Shown here: positions 23,929 through 33,713 of the stretch, in pieces
How positions within the stretch are numbered: position 1 is the stretch's first letter
Layout of the letters: each line of letters starts with the position of its first letter
NCBI GenBank assembly: GCA_963921425.1
Contig: OY992835.1
Span: 1,054,001 to 1,118,000, forward strand
Source: Dryas octopetala
Taxonomy: Eukaryota; Streptophyta; Magnoliopsida; Rosales; Rosaceae
Direction of reading: 5' to 3'
DNA: 64,000 bases
Position numbers and translations under genes: made by a program
The notes under the pieces: generated by a model
Database searches by the model: none
Told to the model about the DNA's origin: nothing
The model's input: only the letters and a program-made list of their open reading frames with translations

Positions 23929-25180
23929 CTAATCTCTTTGTTTCATTTCTTTTTCCAAATTGGGCATTTGAACCTTATTATCAATTTGCCTACCCGACCT
24001 AAGGGTTGTGATGAACTTGACATGCTTATAAGTATTGGATGAACTAGATGCATCAACATGAAATTGACCCTTTGGATTAGGAATGAGTTGACTTGAAAAT
24101 TTTCCCTTCTCTCTCTCCCCCACAATGTTAGCTAATTGACCAATTTGATGTTCTAGCTTCGCAATGGCTTGTGTATTTTGGTGGGTGGAAGCTTTAACCT
24201 CAACAAAGGCTTGACCGGTCAATTGCATGAACTTTTGGAGTGTGTCCTCTAAAGGTGATGATGAATTTTGTTGTGGGGCAACACTTTGAGGAGTGGGATG
24301 AGGAACATAGGGAACATGAGAATATGAGGGATTAGGAGGACGGAATGAATTGTTTGACATTGAATTTCCTCCTAAATGTGTTTGGGGTTGGCCTTGTCTC
24401 CAAGAAAAATTTGGGTGATTCTTCCAATTGGAATTGTAGGTCTCGAAAAATGTACCTTGGTTCACAAACGGCTTCCTAAAATTGTTAAGGGCATTCGCAT
24501 GCTCAACATTATTCTCGGAAAAAGTAAACAAGGAAGGACACGTTTGGACATTATGCATCGGGCTAGCACAATGAGAACAAACCTCATTTTGGACATGGTT
24601 AACGGTACTCGTGGTTTGACTCAAGGCCAAGGCCTCCACCTTTCTCATTAGGCTCTCAATCTTAGAACCTAAGTCTACATCGCCTCTCATTTCATACATC
24701 CCCCCACGCTTTGGTTCTTTGGCTTGTCTATCATGTGGGTTGGAGAAATCCCATTGTTGAGAATTTTCGGACAATTTTTCAAAGAAATCATAGGCTTGCT
24801 CTTCCCCAAGATTTAAAAACGCACCCCCATTCATAGACTCTACCATATTGCGATTTATTTGAGTTAAATCGTTGTAAAAATATTGCACCAAACGCCACGT
24901 CTCGAAACCATGGTGAGGACATCTCAAAATTAAGTCTTTGAATCGCTCCCAACTCTCATAAAATTGCTCATCGTCTTTTTGTCTAAACTCCGAAATGTCT
25001 CTCCTAAGCGCGTTAGTCCTAGACATTGGAAAAAATTTTGACAAAATTTTTTTAACAAGTTGATCCCATGAAGTGATGGAACCGGGGGGTTAGGAGTTCA
25101 ACCAATCTTTTGCTTTGTCCTTAACCGAAAATGGGAATAAACGGAGACGCACGGACTCATCGGGAAAATTTTGGTATCTA
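23929..25180 (-). pseudogene. Athila-like gag, broken
   Basis: The capsid-like part reads ALRRDISEFRQKDDEQFYESWERFKDL, the conserved plant retrotransposon gag signature. A CCHC-like stretch (CSHCASPMHNVQTC) and a low-complexity Pro/Gln/Asn region follow. A frameshift or stop separates it from the protease, and an in-frame stop lies upstream near 25090. Homology to 59300-60600 is strong. Confidence 0.85.
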
Positions 25181-25192
25181 GAGGTTGAGTTA

Positions 25193-26570
25193 ATAAGGCT
25201 TATGGTTTTAAGAGCTATATTATTTTGAGACGATTTATTAATTGCATGATTTTGTGGATTTGTGAAAAGCTTAAGAAATCGTAATTTGCTGACTTTATCT
25301 ATTTACAAGAATGGTTTTAGAAATTTGCTGAGTGATTTTCAAATAGTCATATAAGTACCCTCACCCACAGGTACAGATACAGATAGGTCTTTGGGACCCA
25401 TCACGGCACACACATAGGCTTTGGGCCGTGTGCCGAGATGCCTCACTCTTTGGGGGTAGTTTACGTGCACGTACCACACTTTAGCTTATTGTACGACGGC
25501 GATTCGATGGTACAAGGGCCACCGTAAGTACACTCGTACGACGACGTTGCGACGGTGCGGGTGGAAGGGCAGTCTACGTGCACGTACCACACTTTGGCTT
25601 ATTGTACGACGGCTATTCAACGGTACAAGGGCCACTGTAAGTCCACTTGTATGACAGCGTTGCGACGGTACAAGGGACACCGTAAGTCCACTCGCATGAC
25701 GGCGTTGCGACGGTGCGAGTGGAAGGTTATGTAGACGGTCCACTTGGTGCAACGGTTTTGTAACGGTGCCAATGTGGAGCCTGTCAATTGGGTGCTTATA
25801 TGGCCAACGTTTTTACTAAAAACTTTATTAGATAAAGATATTTTAGTTATTTTCTATCAATTCAAGACTCAAAAAGAGGGATTTTAGTTATAAATTTTAT
25901 AAGATATAGCATTTATATTACTTCTCATTATTCTCTATGATACAAAGGAATTTCAAGTTGAAATTGTTATGTAGAAACATTATGTTGGAATTATGTTTAT
26001 GATGTAAGGTTTTGTTAAGTTGTGAAAGAGTTCATTACAAAGATGTTTTCAATTGATATTCATTTTTAGTTCAAATTGGATATTTTTTAGCCCGAGTAGT
26101 TTTATAAAGTGGTTTCAAATGAAAGGTTTTGAAGTTTATTTAGTCCACTCACTGAGAGTTTTCTCACGTGTTATTTTTTTACGTTCCCCCCAGGTAATAG
26201 CGATCATTGAGGTCGGACCGTACCACGTCGAGGCATTCGAGTCTCTCATCTCTCATCTCTCATCTCCAGCTGTATATTGGGATCAAGATTTCCCTTGAAA
26301 TTATTATAATGAGATATGATTGTAAAGTTTATTACATATGCTCTGATTAGATTTGTCTTACTTGTTGTGGGTCTGAGATCTTATTTAATTGTGGTTGGGG
26401 TGGCTGAAGTAATATAGAAGTGTATTTCATGTTTGACAGGTTCTGAAAATTTTTTGGGTTAATTCATTTTCAGGGGAGGTTCTGCCAAATTTTCGGTAGG
26501 ATTTTCCTTGATTTTGGATCCCGCAGGATCCCTCCGAGATTCAGGGTGGAATCCGGGGGCGGTCCTGTCA
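25193..26570 (+). repeat. Distal part of the interrupted solo LTR, with internal subrepeats
   Basis: The stretch 25440-25760 contains three to four degenerate copies of a unit with GTACGACGGC and GGTACAAGGGCCAC. A similar repeated design (GCTGGTCATAC units at 48850-48970) is found in the related reverse-oriented LTR. Both then share CACTCACTGAG and the CCCCCAGG block. No gene is seen. Confidence 0.65.
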
Positions 26571-26597
26571 CAATACTAGCCATTAATTGTTGGCGCA

Positions 26598-26616
26598 CAT
26601 ATATATATATATATAT
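26598..26616. repeat. (AT)n microsatellite
   Basis: About nine AT units inside the right half of the split hAT element. Confidence 0.9.
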
Positions 26617-27087
26617 TAAGGCTTGGAGTTGTGCAAATCTATAGAAGTGGTGTGAGCTATTTTTATAAAGGAAGTCAAGAGGAGTATTTTCACTCCTACG
26701 TGATGTGGGATTTTGGAACTAAGAAATAGCTTGATGAAATGTAGTTCCACAATCCAACTCCCTTATTTCTCTTATAAAATGAATTCTTTGCTTCATTTTG
26801 AACACAACCACTTGAGTTTGACTATACACATGGACTGAGCCTTATATTTTATGGGCTTAAATTGAAATATTTTATTTTGTTTTTGGCTTTTGGAGTGTGT
26901 GGGATTGGAGTCCGCCCAACCGGACACCAACCCAATTACCCGCCAACTGACGTTAGTCAAAACTGACCCACCTATTTATTAAATGAGCAGTTTGGGTTGG
27001 TTATTCTCTAACTAGTCTTCTCGGTTCAGTTGGCGGGTTGGGCCTTAACCTGACCTAACTCGCCTATTGCCCAACCCTAGCGGTTCT

Positions 27088-27197
27088 GCTGCCGCAAAAA
27101 CATGGGCCTCTGCATCCTCACCGGCTTCGGAACCGTTGCCAACGTCACTCTCTGCCAGCCTTTCACCACCCTCGGCGCGAAGCCTACTCGATTCCAG
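27088..27197 (+). pseudogene. 3' part of the split AHL (PPC/DUF296) gene fragment
   Basis: It continues the frame of 9058-9121 after the hAT: CCRKNMGLCILTGFGTVANV, then TLCQP. The GLC-L-G-GTV-NVTL-QP pattern is diagnostic of the PPC domain of AHL proteins. It ends at a CAG|GTAAAG splice-donor-like site, after which no PPC sequence is found. No start, AT-hook or C-terminus is present, so it is a fragment, possibly captured by a transposon. Confidence 0.8.
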
Positions 27198-27382
27198 GTA
27201 AAGACAGACTCAGAGGCAACCCAAGCAACAGTACCAACACGTACCCACGCAACTACTTTCTCTCTCCTCTCCTTCTCTCTGCCTTGCCTCTCTCTGCCTC
27301 ACTTTTTTTTTTCTTTTTTGAAGGCTAAATGGCAAGCTTGCCCTTTGACTGTTAAGTTGAGATAATTTCAATTAAGAAAAAG

Positions 27383-27383
<1 letters not shown>

Positions 27384-27428
<45 letters not shown>
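27384..27428. repeat. (TG)n microsatellite
   Basis: About 22 GT units. The sequence on both sides (27345-27495) is, in reverse, similar to 6690-6770 (TTACACGCACAC and TTTCA.TTATTACAC), a transposon-end-like pair. Confidence 0.85.
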
Positions 27429-27432
<4 letters not shown>

Positions 27433-27626
27433 AGTGAAACCTTGGGTGTGCGTGTAAAAATTTCAATCCTTAGGAGGTGTAAGTGAAATTGTCCCAACCC
27501 CATCTCCTTCCTCCCTCCCCTCCCCTCCCCTCCCCTCCCCCCTCCCAAGCACCCTACTCCAAACCACCACCACCATCTTCATCCTCCCTCCCCTTCCCCC
27601 ACCCCCATCTGCCGGCGACTTCCCTT

Positions 27627-28093
27627 ACTGAGATCACTCGAGGGTTTTGCTCGTGCTTGATTTTGATGCTCAACGGCGCGACGCCGAAGAAGGTATTAAC
27701 GGTCCAGATCGACGACTCGGGGTCGCTCAATCCTTCACTCATTATTAGTGCTGATGGGATTCAAGCAAAGGGTAGCTTCATCGAAGCCCAGGTTAGCATG
27801 TGGTTTTATTGGGTCATAAAATTTTACTTCTTGTATTATTGTTTGAATTCTAAGTTGGACTCTATTTTCATTGCAGGCGAGGTATTTGAACCCAAATGAG
27901 TCAAAGGTTTGTGAATGTGTTGAAGTGTAGTTCCTTGCTTTTGTTCATGTGTTAGTCATTAGGAAATGCAAAGCATGTACTACATGTACTTGTTATGGAC
28001 AAAAAGTTCAACGGGTCTGATTCTTACATTGGTGCAAATATTAAAGAATTACTCCAGCAGATGACTAAGATGATTGATGAAGAAATTTTTGAG
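27627..28093 (+). pseudogene. Quinolinate synthase (SufE-NadA) gene fragment, 5' part
   Basis: Exon-like pieces are visible. 27627-27791 reads TEITRGFCSCLILML (SufE-type Cys region) and SLIISADGIQAKGSFIEAQ. 27877-27906 reads ARYLNPNESK. Between them is an 85-bp GT-AG intron. Around 28012-28090 the frame reads SDSYIGANIKELLQQMTKM. These match, in order, plastid quinolinate synthase (Arabidopsis QS/OLD5, a SufE-NadA fusion that makes quinolinate for NAD), from memory of the family. The large catalytic middle is missing. The retained intron means a DNA-level copy rather than a retrocopy. It is interrupted at 28094 by a solo LTR. Confidence 0.7.
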
Positions 28094-29166
28094 TGTTATA
28101 GCTCAAAATATCTCAGCGGGTAATGGGCCTACCAAAAGCTATACTTTGGGCCTTTTTGTCTGGCTTTGGTATTTATGCGGGCATGCCACTAGCTTGGGCC
28201 TTTAGCTAGAAAGATTAGAGGATGGCCCAAACTACTTGTCCTCAAGCGAGTTGTGCAACTGAGTATGAACCAAACTTAGTTAGGGTTCTTTTTATGCCTA
28301 AACGTTCTTAGGACTTCACTGATCTGGGTGAACTGTGATTGTGTGGTGAAACTCAAATGTGAGTAGTATTGGATTCAGGTGAACGAGACTCAAATAAAAG
28401 CAAAACAAAATAAACTTAAATGTAAATTAAATGCTATGTGGTTCAGATCTGTAGAAAATAGTTAAAATAGTTTCATTCAAGAAATCAAAAACATCTCATA
28501 AAAAAAGACTAAGAATATGACTACTTTCATTAAGGCCTTCTACAGTGGGGGCTGTATCTGATCCCCAATTCTATTTTTTGGGTATAATTTGGGTATAACC
28601 CATGTACAATGGGCCGGAATCTTAACCCCAAAAATTTTTAATCCCCAAAACCTATCTCCAGTTTTGGGTATAAGCTATACCCAAAACCAAAACTCATGGC
28701 TGGCCCACCTAAAATAAAAAACCAATTTCTCTTTCATTCACATGCATGCGGGACCCATTGCTGACAAGAAGAAAACAACTCCTGCACTCCACAATCTAGT
28801 ATATCAGCTGCAACAAGTACACCAAAAATTTGGATGCTGCTTCCAAGACAAGCCCCCTGCAGCTCCACAGTGCAACGGCACCCTGTCATTCAATTTGGAC
28901 GGTGGAGATCTGTGTGCCATTGAAGATCAATGGCCCAGAATGACTAAATATTATTTTTGAACAAAAAAATAATAATAATAAATATAGAAAAATCGAAAAA
29001 AATGTCAAAAAAATTTGAAAAATTTCAGAAATTTTTTTTAAAATGCCCTTTAATTTTATAACGGCTAATACACCAAAAATTCTATATAAACCTCATTCTT
29101 CTTATTTTTTTCTTCACATCTTTCTCTCTTTTACACCACATTTTCATCAAATTTAGTGAATTCAAT

Positions 29167-30116
29167 ATGGTTAGAGGTCTTGGTTGGACCAAAGATGAAG
29201 ATATTGCTCTAGTCCAAGCTTGGCTAGAGAAGTCTCCAAATTCGGAACTCGGTGCACAACAAAAAAATGATGTATTCTGGGCCGAAGTTTACATTGTTTT
29301 TCAGCGTAATTTGGGCACACCAACGGACAAAACGATGGGTGCAATTAGATCATGGTGGAAGGACATTGCCGCCTTTTGCAACAAATTTTATGCCTCGTTT
29401 TTGGATGCCGAAAGGAGACGTCAAAGTGGTGTGAATTCAGACGATGTTGTAAGTTATTTTTTATGAATGTATATATTTAATTGAATATTGTATTTTATTC
29501 CATTGTTAATGCTTGATAATTTATTCATGTGTCATAATTTTTGTAGTTTACGGACGCACTTGAGATATATAAGGACAAGAACAATGGAAAAAAGTTTAGC
29601 ATGCTCCACGTTTGGAAGGATTTAAAAGAATGCGTCAAGTACTCAGCTGCAAATTCAACTGTGCGGGTCAGAGATCAGAAAGCACCGACAGATTACACAC
29701 CGAATGATGAAGATGAGACTTGTCTTGATACAGATGATGACCCACCATCATGGCAACCAGTAGGCCCATCACGCCCAAGGCCAATAGGAAGAAATAAAGC
29801 AAAGCGAGCCAAGGCAGCTGATCCCCACCAAATTCATATGTTGGAGGCAATTGACGAATATAATGATAGGTCACGTGTAGCTGAGGAAATGAGACATGAA
29901 AGAGAAAGGGTGAAACAAGAAAGAGAAGTGGCAAGAGACATGGCATAGGAAGCAAGAGAAAGGGCGAAGGAGGCAAGAGAAAGGGCGAAGGAAGCAAGAG
30001 AACAGGTGAAGCTTGAGAGGGCGATAGAGTGGGAGGAAGGTCAGATTATGGACAAAGACTTGACAAACATGAATGACATGCAAAGAGAGTTGGGGGATCA
30101 AAGCAAGCTGAAATAA
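29167..30116 (+). pseudogene. Harbinger ORF1, Myb/trihelix-like DNA-binding protein, with a premature stop
   Basis: Exon 1 is 29167-29448 (WTKDEDIALVQAWLEKSPNS and a GAIRSWWKDIAAF region, a Myb/SANT-like fold). The intron is 29449-29546 (GTAAGT..TAG) and exon 2 starts at 29547. A TAG at 29946-29948 stops the frame at about 227 residues. The same frame then stays open through charged EARERAKE repeats to a TAA at 30114. A sense-like stretch in another frame follows to about 30218, suggesting a frameshift near 30100. In this superfamily ORF1 helps the transposase enter the nucleus and bind DNA. Confidence 0.8.
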
Positions 30117-30344
30117 TTGCAAGAAGACGTGCACGTACTACCTCGAGTTCAGCCGAATACTACCCGGATATGACCGACCTCAACCAGTCATACCCAGGGT
30201 ACCCTCCAAATAATTAGTGGATTTGAATTATGTTTTTAATATTTGAATTATGTTTTTATTATGTTTGAGAGTTGAATTATGTTTTTATTATGCTTGAGAG
30301 TTAAATTATGTTTAAGATTTGAATCATTATGTTTAGGATTTAAT

Positions 30345-30557
30345 GAAGTGACTATTACCGTACACTATATGAATTGACTATTCACGCACCTTGCATGATA
30401 TGACTATTCACGTACCCTGCATGAAGTGACTATTCACGCACCCTGCATGATATGACTATTCACGTACCCTGCATGAAGTGACTATTCACGTACCCTACAT
30501 GAAGTGACTATTCACGTACCTTGCATGATATGACTATTCACGTACCCTACATTATGA
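30345..30557. repeat. 26-bp tandem repeat inside the Harbinger
   Basis: About eight copies of a 26-bp unit containing TGACTATTCACGTACCCTGC; the core GACTATTCAC recurs at 30376, 30402, 30428, 30454, 30480, 30506 and 30532. The array lies between the ORF1 region and the transposase region. No open frame is conserved across it. Confidence 0.95.
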
Positions 30558-30645
30558 ACTCTGTATAAATTGTGATAACTTCGTCCATTGAAATTCACAT
30601 AGTTTTTATCTATTCAGGATAATTTATCATTCGATCAAAACTTCG

Positions 30646-31845
30646 ATGAATCCTTTCAACTACGCATCGTCTTCGTCGTCATCTTCGAGTCCTCCCGAGA
30701 TCGAGTATGACGATTTCGATACTAGTTACGAGAGGGTAGATGAAGGCAGAAGGCTGATGGAGTGTGTAATTATGTCCATGGGACAATAAGTCGTCGCCCC
30801 ACGTCCACGTCACGGTGGTACGTGTTCTCGTCGAGGTTACACACGTCGGGATAGGGAAGGCGCTCACGCGAGGCTGATGCAGAATTACTTTATCCCTGCA
30901 CCGATAGAAGACACAGTGACGTTTCGGAGACGCTTCCGTATGCATCAACCCTTATTCAACAAGATTCTGAATGATGTGTGCCTCCATGATCATTGGTTCT
31001 AATCCAGGCCAGATGCCCTCGGTAGACTTGGTTGCACACCCCATCAGAAGGTGACTGTAGCATTGAGAGTGATGGCGTATGGCCAACCCCTCGATGGGGT
31101 TGCAGAGCTACTAACCATTAGCTAGGGCACTATAAAGGATGCACTATATAAGTTCTGTCGAGCCATCACCCACGTTTATGAGGAAGAGTATCTCCGCAGA
31201 CCTAACTTGGAGGATATGAGAAGACTCATGCGAAAGGAGCGCCAGAGAGGATTTCCAGGAATGATTGGAAGCTTAGACTGCATGCACTGGGTGTGGCAAA
31301 ATTGCCCCATGGCTGAGCAAGCTCACTATCGTGGGCACTATCATACACCTACTGTTATTTTGGAAGCAGTTGCCTCATACGACACGTGGATTTGGCATGC
31401 AAACTTCGGATTTCCGGGTTCTAACAATGACATTACCGTGTTGGATTGCTCACACCTTTTTGATTGGGAGATATCTGGAAGAGCCCACAGGGTGAAATAC
31501 AGTGTCAATGATGTGGAATTCAAAATCCCATACTATCTTGCTGACTGGATCTACCTCAAGTGGGCGACTCTAATTTCATCAATACGCAATCCAGTTTCGG
31601 AACCTCACAGGTTGTTTGCGAGGAAACAAAAGGGCTTTCATAAGGATGTGGAGAGGGCATTTGGGATTTTAAAATCCCGATGGCAGATTATCAAACGACC
31701 CGCTCGTTATTTGGATATGGATGATATGAGTTATATCATGAAAGCGTGCATAATATTGCACAATATGATTGTCGATGATAAGCGACAGCAAGATGATCCA
31801 GCCTGGCAGGAGTTTAATGTGGAAGAGGCGATTAGAAGAGTATAA
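30646..31845 (+). pseudogene. PIF/Harbinger DDE transposase, three in-frame stops
   Basis: A single frame begins at an ATG (MNPFNYASSSS) and ends with VEEAIRRV at a TAA, about 400 codons. In-frame stops are TAA after MSMGQ, TAA after HDHWF and TAG after LLTIS. The DDE_Tnp_4 motifs are intact in the open 3' part (31207-31845): GMIGSLDCMHW (first Asp), GSNNDITVLD (second Asp) and ERAFGILKSRW (Glu). Such an enzyme cuts at the GGCC ends and inserts at TWA sites. This copy cannot make full-length protein. Confidence 0.9.
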
Positions 31846-32844
31846 TCAGAGTATGACGGCGTGTGAATGAACACTTGAAGGAAAATTTGATTGAGCACGT
31901 ATGGATCCAAGCGGGAGGCGCACCACATGCTTGAGGGGCCAATGTTGTTTAGATCATGTGTTTGTGGTTTAGTTTATATGTTTGTATTGTGAAATGAAAT
32001 AAATTGTATTGTGTTTAACGTTTTTAATATTTTAATATTAATATATTAATATTGGTGTCATTTTGAAGAGCTAATTAAATTATTAATAATGATATAATAT
32101 TCTTAATCATAAAATATTTTAAATATTTAATTAACGGGCACTTAATCAATTTTAAGATTAAGTAAATGAGTTAAATATTAATATCCTCATATTTGGGCAT
32201 CAACACCATTGTGTTAATGATCCCTAAAATCTATATTTTTACACTTTTTGATTCCCAAAATTGATTTGGGTATTAGGTATTTGGGGATCCCCATTGTAGA
32301 AGGCCTAAACTACTGAAATCGATACCAAAAATGGAGAAGCTTCACTCTTGGCAGGGCTTACAAAGGGAAAGGGAACAAAAAGGACAATGATATAAGTTAA
32401 TCAATATAGACATGACTAATATGATTCTGAATCTGCAACAATGGCAATGAATAGACTGGCTATTTGAGGTGGTTTTTGCTTTTAAAGGCTGGCATATGAG
32501 GTTTTTTCAGGTTTACAATTCTATCCACATTTTGATTCTTGAAGCGTGCAAGGTGACCTCAACCCTCATTCGTCATTGTACTTTTGCCGCTAACATTGAG
32601 GCGGCTTTCTTCCCTCGACTGGGCATCGTCTGAAGATACTGTACCTGAAAGTTTTTATCTCGGCTGGGCCTCGCCCAAAGATGTCAACATGGAGACATTG
32701 TCTCGGTTGGGCACCGTTCGAGCCTCGAGGTCATATACTTGGCTCAAGTTGTTTTTATTTCTTTCCTTGGGTTTGGGCTTTTTGATTTTGATTAGGCTCT
32801 TTCCATGTGGGCCTTTTACCTTTGATTTTGGTCTAAACACTGAC

Positions 32845-32890
32845 ATACATCCAAAACATAATAGAGAGTCAATCAAATCTTTGCACCCCC
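32845..32890 (+). pseudogene. Quinolinate synthase fragment, 3' part after the LTR
   Basis: Taking GAC from the right target copy, the frame reads DIHPKHNRESIKSLHP, which continues the DEEIF at 28075-28090. The IHPKH..SIKSL pattern follows the preceding piece in plastid quinolinate synthase. Sequence then turns into a C/T-rich tract (32880-32950) resembling 27540-27615. Confidence 0.65.
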
Positions 32891-33194
32891 ACCCCAAACC
32901 ACCTCCACCATCTCTTTCCTCCCTCCCCTTCCTCCACCCCCAGTCGCCAGCGACTTTCTCTCCTGCAAATTCAAGCCATAAGTGAAGTGGGATGGTGGGT
33001 TTGATTGTGAAGGACCAGAGAGAGAAATAGGAAGGAAGAAGAGAGGAGAGAGAAAGTGAGAGAAAGAGAGGGAGAAGGGTTGTTGGCATGTTGAAGTTGG
33101 CCGGAGGGGGTGCGGCAAGGCTCGGGTGAGGGGAGGAGAGGTGCTGCACTTGGGTATTCTTTTTTCTTTTATTATTTTAGTTTTTAATTTTTTA

Positions 33195-33416
33195 ATTAAA
33201 TTTAATATTTTGTAAAATATAAGAATTTTTAATTGATTTCTTTTGTCCAAATGGATGAAATTGAATGAAAAGACAAAAATGCCCTTCTCATGTCACCATT
33301 TTTTACGACTTGGATGACAGAATGGACGGAAAAATAGAAAGTTTGATAAATAAACATCTAGATGGTAAAGTGGAAATCAATTAAAACTATAGATGATAAA
33401 AACACAATTAAGCCTA
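33195..33416 (-). repeat. Right member of the long inverted repeat pair (partner 3631-3850)
   Basis: Its reverse complement starts TTAGGCTTAATTGTGTTTTT and matches 3631-3850 over about 210 bp with frequent substitutions and small gaps. It ends about 300 bp upstream of the D27-like start codon. Confidence 0.6.
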
Positions 33417-33713
33417 ATTTGTAACTTGAAAAGATGTTTAGACCAAAGAAAAGCTCAAAAGATGTTATATTTTTAGTCGGACAGTGCTTGAGTATTCATA
33501 AATAAGGACTAGCTTGATACTCATTTATGAGTACTCAAGTATTTTTTTTTTTTTAGTTTTTTATTTTTGTTAGGTGTGAATCGTGTGAATTGTTATTTTA
33601 AGGAGAATTCCTTTATTTTTTTTTTCAAAACACGTGGACCGGATCATGAAGAAAGCCTTTTTAATGAGGTCCACGACAGATCCTTGAGATGAGTTGATCT
33701 TCATCCCGGTAAG

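Larger units (their letters stand above)
11002..25192 (-). mobile_element. Athila-like Ty3/gypsy retrotransposon, 5' truncated
   Basis: On the minus strand the order is gag (about 23929-25180), protease (22921-23822), RT-RNase H-integrase (about 20040-22891), a 3' non-coding region and the 3' LTR (11002-13183). The order and motifs match the Athila/Tat group. There is no 5' LTR or primer-binding site: homology to the other copy stops at about 25192, after a block shared with 60600-60622. A chromovirus is inserted at 13565-18731. Several in-frame stops and frameshifts make it non-functional. Confidence 0.85.
9358..26570 (+). mobile_element. Solo LTR (TGTAACGACCC type) interrupted by an Athila-like element
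   Basis: It starts TGTAACGACCCAACCC and ends GGCGGTCCTGTCA, with perfect 5-bp target copies CAATA at 9353-9357 and 26571-26575. The LTR sequence is 9358 to about 11001 plus about 25193-26570, roughly 3 kb in total. A TATA motif (TCTATATAAA) lies at 10615-10624. A CT repeat (9772-9794) and a GC-rich part follow the start. Internal subrepeats in 25440-25760 contain GTACGACGGC and CACGTACCACACTTT. A related LTR in reverse orientation is at 48376-50903. No internal coding region of its own is present. Confidence 0.75.
9122..27079. mobile_element. Non-autonomous hAT element, split by nested insertions
   Basis: The left end is TAGGGGTGGGCATATACCC and the right end, reversed, is TAGGGTTGGGCAATAGGCG. 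The flanking 8-mers are CCGCTTCT (9114-9121) and GCGGTTCT (27080-27087), matching at 6 of 8 positions. Once the inner solo LTR is removed, the hAT is about 740 bp and has no transposase, similar in size to the complete hAT at 40919. Removing it and one 8-mer restores the AHL reading frame, which is strong independent support. Confidence 0.8.
28534..32305 (+). mobile_element. PIF/Harbinger DNA transposon, decayed autonomous type
   Basis: The left end GGCCTTCTACAGTGGGGGC and the reversed right end GGCCTTCTACAATGGGGATCC are terminal inverted repeats. TAA target copies lie at 28531-28533 and 32306-32308. It is 3772 bp and encodes both proteins expected of the superfamily, a Myb/trihelix-like DNA-binding protein and a DDE transposase, in the same direction. 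Both are broken by stops. The GGGGATC..TGGGTAT subterminal sequence is palindromically repeated at the ends. Confidence 0.95.
28094..32839. mobile_element. Solo LTR holding a PIF/Harbinger insertion, inside the quinolinate synthase fragment
   Basis: It begins TGTTATAGCTC and ends GGTCTAAACA. Flanking 5-mers are TTGAG (28089-28093) and CTGAC (32840-32844), which match at 3 of 5 positions and each differ by one base from TTGAC. Without the Harbinger it is about 971 bp. The quinolinate synthase frame resumes right after the right flank, so the boundaries are well supported although no LTR-specific motif was identified. Confidence 0.65.

Noticed and set aside
3981-27495. One giant element bounded by GGGATAATTTCACTTACACC-like ends at 3988 and 27495
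   Set aside because: The ends resemble each other in inverted orientation, but no flanking duplication was seen and such ends are common in plant transposons; family similarity only.
30345-30557. CRISPR-like regular repeats
   Set aside because: A gapless 26-bp tandem array without unique spacers in a plant transposon; not a CRISPR array.
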